NCBI GenBank assembly: GCA_023375785.1
Contig: SZWC01014985.1
Span: 49,764-70,429 of the forward strand
Origin: Penium margaritaceum
Lineage: Eukaryota > Streptophyta > Zygnematophyceae > Desmidiales > Peniaceae
Reading direction: 5' to 3'
Length of the DNA stretch: 20,666 bases
Made by a program: the position numbers and the translations under genes
Notes under the pieces: model-generated
Told to the model about the DNA's origin: nothing
The model's database searches: none
What the model saw: the letters and a program-made list of their open reading frames with translations, nothing else
Shown here: piece after piece, positions 15,557 to 20,666 of the stretch
Layout: the number at the start of each line of letters is the position of its first letter
Position numbering within the stretch: the first letter of the stretch is position 1

Positions 15557-16116
15557 TGTTATTTGAATGCCCCTTGGCCACTAGTCTCCAGAATTGGCAA
15601 GCAGTGGACGGACCAGGCATGCACTGCTCATGTGGAGCAAGTCCCCTGGGTCCGGTCTAACAGACCAGGCATGCACTATCCTTGTTCAAGGATAAGTCCC
15701 CTGGGTTTTTCTGATGATGGCTATTCAGATTGTCAATCTGACCGTACCGATGGAAAGAGCAGGTGTCAAAATGTCAGGTGTCCAAGTTTCGGGCTGATCC
15801 AACGGTCGGATTGGAAGATGCAAGATGTGCCTTGGATCAGTGGATGTCTTCCCTGATTGAGGGGATGACCTCCTTAATTTAAGGAGTGACATCGGCCGAG
15901 GCGCGCGCGCTTCGGGTTAGCCGAGTTGCGCGCGCTTCGGCTGCCAAAGGCACTCCTCAGCTATTCATGCCTTGTACTTGCCATTGTCTCAACTACTCCT
16001 TCACTTGATGTCTCTTGTTTGAGCTGTGCGCTTGAGACTGAGCTTGATATGAACTGCTAAGGTGGTTGTAATCTTACTCGTGTGAGAGTGCTGACTTAAT
16101 TTGTTGGGCTCTCACA
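15557..16116 (+). repeat. 3' LTR of young copia element
   Basis: 560 bp, collinear with the 5' LTR at an offset of 4736 with no indels. Eleven substitutions by eye: seven transitions and four transversions, three of them within the second CG-rich palindrome. It ends GGGCTCTCACA at 16116. Confidence 0.95.
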
Positions 16117-16604
16117 CCAAGGAAGAAGAAGGCTTAGAGGGCGGGAGCCCCTAAGACCTTGAGCAAAAGCACCTGGGTAGCTAGGTCTCACCAGAGGCAT
16201 AGTTAATTCCTTGGGGGTGATCGTGATCCTTGGGTGAAATTCCCTTGGACTGTCGGCAGTTGCCATTGTGTCGGTGCTGTTTTCTAGACCGGAGCCTCAG
16301 GCCACGTGACTCAGGAATAACAAAGAAAATGCCCTATCCTTCATCGAAGCACAGGAGGAGGTGGAGCATGAGCGGACGTTCTTCACAGTGTTTGATGACC
16401 CGCCAACATGTCAAAATGCACCACCTCAAAATAGGATGCCATCGGAGGAGCAACCCAACTCTACACCGGTAAGCCCTCCCGCCAGCCTTAGGGATTTGCG
16501 ATGATGATAGTGCATGCACGTCAGTTGCATTGGAGTTGCAACTACACTGTTGGCTCACACATCCCCATCTCCTTTGTGTGACACTGCGGCCCCATAACCT
16601 TTAC
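16117..16604. other. Right flank of young element, no gene
   Basis: It begins CCAAGGAAGAAGAAGG and contains a hairpin at 16133-16155: CTTAG with CTAAG and GGGC with GCCC, one bulged A, GGGA loop. No TGGTATC-type primer-binding site follows the LTR. A plus-strand frame of 80 codons (16230-16472) has no recognisable domain. It could be leader sequence of a related element (the first base after the LTR is C on both sides of the young element) or unrelated target DNA. Confidence 0.4.
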
Positions 16605-18430
16605 CAGACCCAGCAGCTTCTTGTGTTGACTTTCCTATACCAGATCTTGCTCCTGACAAGGCCTTGTTGCTTGTAGCCACACTTGACTCAGCTGCAGCAG
16701 TAGACATTCGTAGCCACGACGCATGCTGAATGCACCCCAGAGAGCACGGCAGCACGCTATTGATTCTTAGACCGCTGATGCAGTTTCCTCAGGGCCTGTA
16801 TCCACAGCTGCAGTTTATACTGCCACTAAGATCCCTGCTGCAGACAATGCAGTTGCCACTGCAGCAGCCACGATGGCCACAACTGTTTCCTCTGCTGTCA
16901 CCTCCATCCGTACATCAAAGACCGATGCATCTTCCTCTTCTACAGCTATATCAATGATACATCACGCTCTCTTCTAGGTCTCCACTGTAACATGTTTTCT
17001 CCTTACCTGTAGCTGCAGTCCTCACCAGCATGCTATGCCTGGTGTTTAAACTGCCACTACAGTTGGCATCATCACTGTAACAACGGTCACTGCTCTTCAC
17101 GGTCTGTTCTCTCATCATCACGGGTTGTACCCCCCACTCCTCCCCTTTTCATTTTTTGGCTCCTGGTCTGCTGGTGTCTCTTGTGCTGCATTTTTCTCTT
17201 TTTTATATCTTGTGAGCTCCTTGTTTGTCTGCAAGGGCTGGGGTGCCTTGCAGTGAGGGGATTGCACTTGACTGACCACCCCCATTGTTCTCACACCCAC
17301 TGGGGCAGGGGACACTCTGGCAAAAAATATTAGGCATAGTCGTTAGCTCATGCCTGTTGATGATGCGCCATATGCTATGATACAATACGTGCTGCAGTGC
17401 ACTCGCATCACGCAACAAGAGGGCCTTACAGCTCAACAAGCTGTGGAGGAATACCTGTGCCACAAGGAGGGTGACCAGGCTAGCTGTTCTGACCACATCA
17501 CTGATCTGGTCAGGCTAGCTGTTCTGACCACATGGCTGACCTGGTCATGTCTCGTCTCCAGCGTGCTCTTCGCTCTCTTCTCGCCGGATCCACTCTTGCT
17601 GGTATCGCTGCTGCCTTTGCCACGGCTCCTGCTCTGCTTCATCCGTGTCTGGAGCTTTTTCTACTTTGTGTCACCCCATTGCAGCAGCTGCCACAGCTGG
17701 CATAGGCACCACCAAAGCTCTTGCTACTCCCCCTTTGCATCAACGTGACTTTGATACGCCGCAGCCCCACTTCATTCCCTCTCTCTCCTTCTCATCCGAG
17801 CAAGTGTGCGTTTAAGCTCATGGGCCCAAGGAGAACAGCTTTGGGAGTATGACCACAAACCTGATCATCATGCTGCTCCCCCCTTTGTGCCAGTCCCTTC
17901 CAACTCTGTGTGGGCCATCCGTGCTCTCATCACAGGTGGCCCTGACGATCTCACGAACGAGATTGGCATTTACATTGTCAACTCAGCGCGTCGCACTGCT
18001 GCAGACCCTGTAGGCGCCTACGCCCTCATCAAGCGGCGTAGAAATGTCACAGGTTACACAGCTCAGATTGTTTTGACTGTGCATTTCATCCAACTTTCCA
18101 CGCGTGCCGACGAATCTCTTTATGCCTATTTGGACATGCAGCCTTAGATTTTTGCGCAATCACGGCTCAGAGGAGCCAGTGCAGCTCCCTTCTGTCTTGT
18201 CCATTGTCAACTTCCTCATCCTTGAACTGTCTGGCAGTTCAACGGAGGTGAAGTCCTCTAAGCCCGAGTGTCAAGCTAGCATTCTCATTCCTGCTCAGTC
18301 CCTGCCTGGAATTGGCGGTCTGAAGGAGTTAACCACGAAGCGACTCACCGACTGGTGGAGCGCTCTGCAGAAAAGTTTGATCCATCATACCGCCATTGCT
18401 GCTATGATTGCCCTCCCTCCTCCCTAGTTA
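16605..18430 (+). pseudogene. Relic B: gag-like region
   Basis: Short open pieces in changing frames. One near 16615-16725 contains DFPIPDLAPDKALLLVATLD. An Ala/Thr/Val-rich piece with TSIRT lies near 16905, and VLTPTGAGDTLA near 17287. A segment at 17350-17515 leads into a 35-bp tandem duplication (17476-17545), after which ADLVMSRLQRAL continues in another frame. The frame at 17806-18147 carries DDLTNEIGIYIVNSARR and ESLYAYLD, and after a frameshift near 18140 RFLRNHGSEEPVQLPSVLS. The overall pattern is that of a copia Gag, parallel to the relic A gag. A basic Gly/Arg/Lys stretch follows at about 18490-18560, where nucleocapsid would lie, but no zinc knuckle is readable. Confidence 0.5.
17476..17545. 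repeat. 35-bp tandem duplication in relic B gag
   Basis: CAGGCTAGCTGTTCTGACCA begins at 17476 and again at 17511. Both copies continue to ACTGATCTGGT or GCTGACCTGGT. The period is 35, so it shifts the reading frame by two; the gag-like reading changes frame exactly here. Confidence 0.9.
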
Positions 18431-19153
18431 TCTGCTGAATCATCCTCTTTCTCCTCCTCCTCTTCTGCCTCCTCCACCTCCTTGGTAACTCAGGGCTCTA
18501 GGGGGGAAGGGTGGAGCAAGGGCAGGGGCCCGGGCTGAGAGGAAAAGAGAAGGGCTCCTCTACATTTGGCTCCTCTCCTGCGTCTAACCCAATGGCATGC
18601 TAGGACTATGCTGTTTCTTGGTTTTGGCCCAGAAGCGCATTGCCTCATCTGATAACATTTTCCTTGCCTCTACCATGCAAGTTCACTGAGTGCGTTATGC
18701 TGGATTGGGGGCCTCATCCGGAACCTCGTCCTCCCCTTCCTGTTCCAGTCGCTCTCATGTCCCCACTCCCCTCCCCCCCTTCTGCAACATCTTACAACAT
18801 AGCAGACTTTACATGGGTAACTCTGTGCCCTTAGGATTGGCCTCTTTCATATTGGGGCCTGGCCTACAATGGACCACCATTCAGTCTGCATCTCCCACCC
18901 TCATGGTATTCTCAACCCAGGTCACATGCCTCCATGATCATCACTCCCTAGCCCCATGAAAAGGAGTGACAGTTCGAGGACCCACTTGCTCACGTTATGC
19001 AGTCGCACCATCTTCGTGATTAGGGAGGTGAGAGTGTCCGGGGGCGTGTTGGATCGCGTCATCCAGGGCTTTTCAGGGTAGTTTACGTGAGGATACGATG
19101 TATATTGAGCATTGGCTTTCCATTCGTCTGCTTTGTTGCTCTACTGCCTATGA
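18431..19153. other. Relic B: degraded gag-protease spacer
   Basis: CCT-rich low complexity (18430-18480), then a G-rich basic stretch (18490-18560) and Pro/Ser-rich broken frames. No frame keeps a recognisable motif. Its position between gag and protease suggests the decayed nucleocapsid end and the Ser-rich spacer. Confidence 0.4.
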
Positions 19154-19440
19154 CCAGTCTTCCTTTCCCAGTTCTTCCACTGCCACTTTTTCGTCAGTCA
19201 CATTCTTTCATCTGTTCGTGTTTCTGGTGGCTCCTGGATCCTTGATTCCGGAGCCACCCATTACATGACGACGTCTCTTTTTTCATTTGTATCCCTTGGT
19301 CCTGCATGCAACCTGCTTGCTGAGGTCAGTTTCCTCCCATTCAAGGCGTTGGTGCCCTTTGCTTTGTGGGTCCTTGGGAAGATCTATTCCTCCCTAACAT
19401 TCTGTATGTTCATTGTCTTGAGTTGTGGCTGCTGTCTGTC
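19154..19440 (+). pseudogene. Relic B: protease
   Basis: An open frame without ATG start carries GGSWILDSGATHYMTTSLFS. The catalytic Asp is at 19244-19246, in the full copia signature D-S-G-A-T-x-x-M. This is the best preserved protease site of the three relics. After a frame change the domain's end is read in the frame from 19366 as LPNILYVHCLELWLLSVMML, like the 'L.NVLYVP.L..NLLSV..L' string. Confidence 0.8.
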
Positions 19441-19479
19441 ATGATGCTTGATGATCAGGGCATGGAATTTTCTGTCGCT

Positions 19480-19680
19480 CATAGCTTGGCTTTCCTGGTC
19501 GACATAGACAGTCTTCTCCTGCAGTCAGCATACAAAATGAAAGACATGGGTCCCACTTGATTGTGCCTGGGCATGGAGCTTGAGTGTGAATGACAGCGTC
19601 ACACCTTACATGTTCACCAGGACGATTATGCCCGCAGTTTGGGGGAGCGCTATGCCTCCTAGCTTGAGTCAGTCCCCATG
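19480..19680 (+). pseudogene. Relic B: reverse transcriptase end joined to protease
   Basis: In the same frame as the protease end, the sequence passes directly into LVDIDSLLL, a decayed version of the reverse-transcriptase box 'Y-V-D-D-L-L' (19501-19512), then AYKMKDMGP and a TGA (19558-19560). Weaker similarity continues (HTLHVHQDDYARSLGERYAS near 19595-19660). The pre-integrase, integrase and reverse-transcriptase fingers and palm are gone, so a deletion of several kilobases is inferred relative to a full element. Confidence 0.65.
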
Positions 19681-19879
19681 GCATCCACGTCGCTGAAGCC
19701 CACAATTCAGTGCGTGCTGAAGTTGTTAGTACTTTCACAGCTGGGGGAGATGGTTTATGTCTTGGACCACCTCAGCGTGATTGGGTGTCTCATGCACCTG
19801 GTGATGAGTGCGCATGTGCATGTGATATTTTCCGTCAACTTCCTCGCATACTTCTTGCAACAGCCACCGGTGCACCATC

Positions 19880-20330
19880 TTGAGACAGCACTATGTGTCA
19901 TCCATTAGGTGCTCTGTGCATGTATTGGACTGTGCTACTTATACACAACCCTCAGTCGCTGTTGATGGCTATACCGACAGCGAATGGGCACATAATGTAC
20001 ATTTTGGAAAAAGCACAATTTCTTACTTTGGGGCACAGCTGTCTCATGGGAGAGGGGCAAGTAGGAGTGCGTGACAAGCAGATCAAGCAAGGCCGAGTAT
20101 GTGGAATGATGCAGGTATGTGTGAGATTACATGGTTGCATTGCCTGTTTTTGCAGTTTCGTGTACCCGTCACATTGTGTTGCAGCATCCAGAGTAGCAAG
20201 GAAAGTGCTGAGCACAACGGCATGCGTCATTCATGCGCCAAGACTATCAATGTTGAGCATCACTTTGTGAAAAGTGCATTTTTGGGGGGATTTCCAGATC
20301 ATCTGCATTGAAACACGTCAACAGCACGCT
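19880..20330 (+). pseudogene. Relic B: RNase H remnant
   Basis: The frame ending at 20074 reads VDGYTDSEWAHNVHFGKSTI, with YTDSEW containing the first catalytic Asp, followed by SYFGAQLSHGR in place of 'SGYVF.LGGGAISW'. After frame changes, CAKTINVEHHFVKSAF (in the frame ending at 20311) corresponds to the copia 'TKHIDVRHHFVRE' string. Several frame changes; inactive. Confidence 0.7.
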
Positions 20331-20630
20331 GAATGAATCACAAAGGCCTTCAACATCGGCATGTTCAAAGTGGCAGTGAACGGATTCAGACTACTACATG
20401 CATGCGATGCCCCTCACTGAGCCTGTCTGTGCATCTGCTTATCCTCTGCTGTCTTCCGTGCCTCTTGTCTCTCTGCGCCCTTGTTCTATTGGTTGTCCCA
20501 TGTCCTGTCAAGTTGTTTATTAAATGTGGTGTTCGCGTCTGCAGATCATGGGGGAGTGCTGGATTTGGGTATGCGATAATGCAAGTGACCTCTTGACTAC
20601 ACCCATGTGCACTCCTTTGCAGGAAGCTGA

Positions 20631-20632
<2 letters not shown>
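20331..20632 (+). other. Relic B: pol tail, polypurine tract and possible LTR start
   Basis: No readable domain from 20331 to 20545. TCATGGGGGAGT at 20546-20557 is identical to the relic A tract at 9171-9182. The 75 bases after it, up to the CA repeat, may be the start of a 3' LTR, but they do not clearly match the sequence after the relic A tract. Confidence 0.5.

Positions 20633-20666
<34 letters not shown>
20633..20666. repeat. (CA)n microsatellite, right window edge
   Basis: Seventeen CA units running off the end of the window. True length unknown. Confidence 0.98.

Larger units (their letters stand above)
10821..16116 (+). mobile_element. Young copia LTR retrotransposon, 5296 bp as assembled
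   Basis: Two 560-bp direct repeats bound it, both starting TGTTATTTGA and ending GGGCTCTCACA. They enclose gag, protease, integrase, reverse transcriptase and RNase H in copia order and a polypurine tract at 15543-15552. The LTRs differ at 11 of 560 positions by eye count, so insertion was fairly recent relative to relics A, B and D. The element is non-autonomous: two frameshifts, four in-frame stops, an integrase active-site change, and a missing leader and Gag start. The flanking five bases (AATGT left, CCAAG right) do not form a target-site duplication. An N at 11382 sits one base inside the 5' LTR, so that junction may be an assembly join. Confidence 0.93.
16605..20557 (+). mobile_element. 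Relic B: decayed, internally deleted copia element
   Basis: Gag-like sequence (16605-18430), protease (19154-19440), a reverse transcriptase end (about 19480-19680), RNase H (19880-20330) and a polypurine tract (20546-20557) in plus-strand copia order. Integrase and most of the reverse transcriptase are missing. Gag motifs and the polypurine tract match relic A, so both belong to one family in the same orientation. No LTR is recognisable, and the right end runs into a CA repeat at the window edge. Confidence 0.65.

Noticed and set aside
17476-17545. CRISPR-like or satellite array
   Set aside because: Only two adjacent copies with no spacers; a simple tandem duplication.
1-20666. A previously undescribed biological system
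   Set aside because: All recognisable coding signal belongs to known copia domains. Unusual points are structural or assembly-related, and nothing suggests a cooperating set of new genes.

Overview
This is a eukaryotic nuclear window made almost entirely of Ty1/copia (Pseudoviridae-type) LTR-retrotransposon DNA. I see no convincing intact host gene. Both ends run into (CA)n microsatellite, there is one N at 11382 and a 19-base G run, so it looks like a draft contig bounded by simple repeats. The pol motifs (DSG protease, HHCC/DDE integrase, Y-[VI]-D-[DN] reverse transcriptase, copia domain order PR-IN-RT-RH) are of the kind common in land plants and streptophyte algae. I would guess a green-lineage genome, with low confidence; the species cannot be read from this sequence.

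Layout. (1) 1-1896: a CA repeat, then mostly unassigned AT-rich DNA, with one weak candidate exon on the minus strand (1270-1380). (2) 'Relic A', plus strand: a decayed copia element with Ala/Val/Ser/Thr-rich gag-like sequence (1897-3340), then protease stub, integrase, Pro/Ser-rich linker, reverse transcriptase, RNase H and a polypurine tract (5657-9182). (3) 'Relic D', minus strand, lies within relic A: an LTR end (4970 upward) touching a TGGTATCAAC-type primer-binding site, a protease-region fragment (4456-4905) and an integrase ruin (about 3660-4180). It splits the gag of relic A from its pol and is best read as a nested insertion. (4) 9183-10820: no gene recognised, apart from a possible further gag-like scrap. 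(5) A much younger copia element, 10821-16116: two 560-bp TG...CA LTRs with 11 mismatches by eye, and a nearly complete gag-pol that is nonetheless dead. It has two frameshifts, four in-frame stops, a lost zinc-knuckle His and a first integrase catalytic Asp changed to Asn. The N lies immediately inside the 5' LTR, where primer-binding site, leader and Gag N-terminus should be. (6) 'Relic B', plus strand (about 16605-20557): the same family as relic A (shared gag motifs and an identical 12-base polypurine tract), with gag fragments, a clear protease site, then a deletion straight into the reverse transcriptase and RNase H remnants.

None of these elements looks autonomous as assembled. I did not find a new biological system. 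The points most worth following are the structure-rich LTRs, three near-perfect palindromes, a 35-bp tandem duplication that exactly accounts for a frame break in relic B, the scaffold problem at the 5' LTR, and a long antisense ORF over relic D that a gene caller could mistake for a gene.
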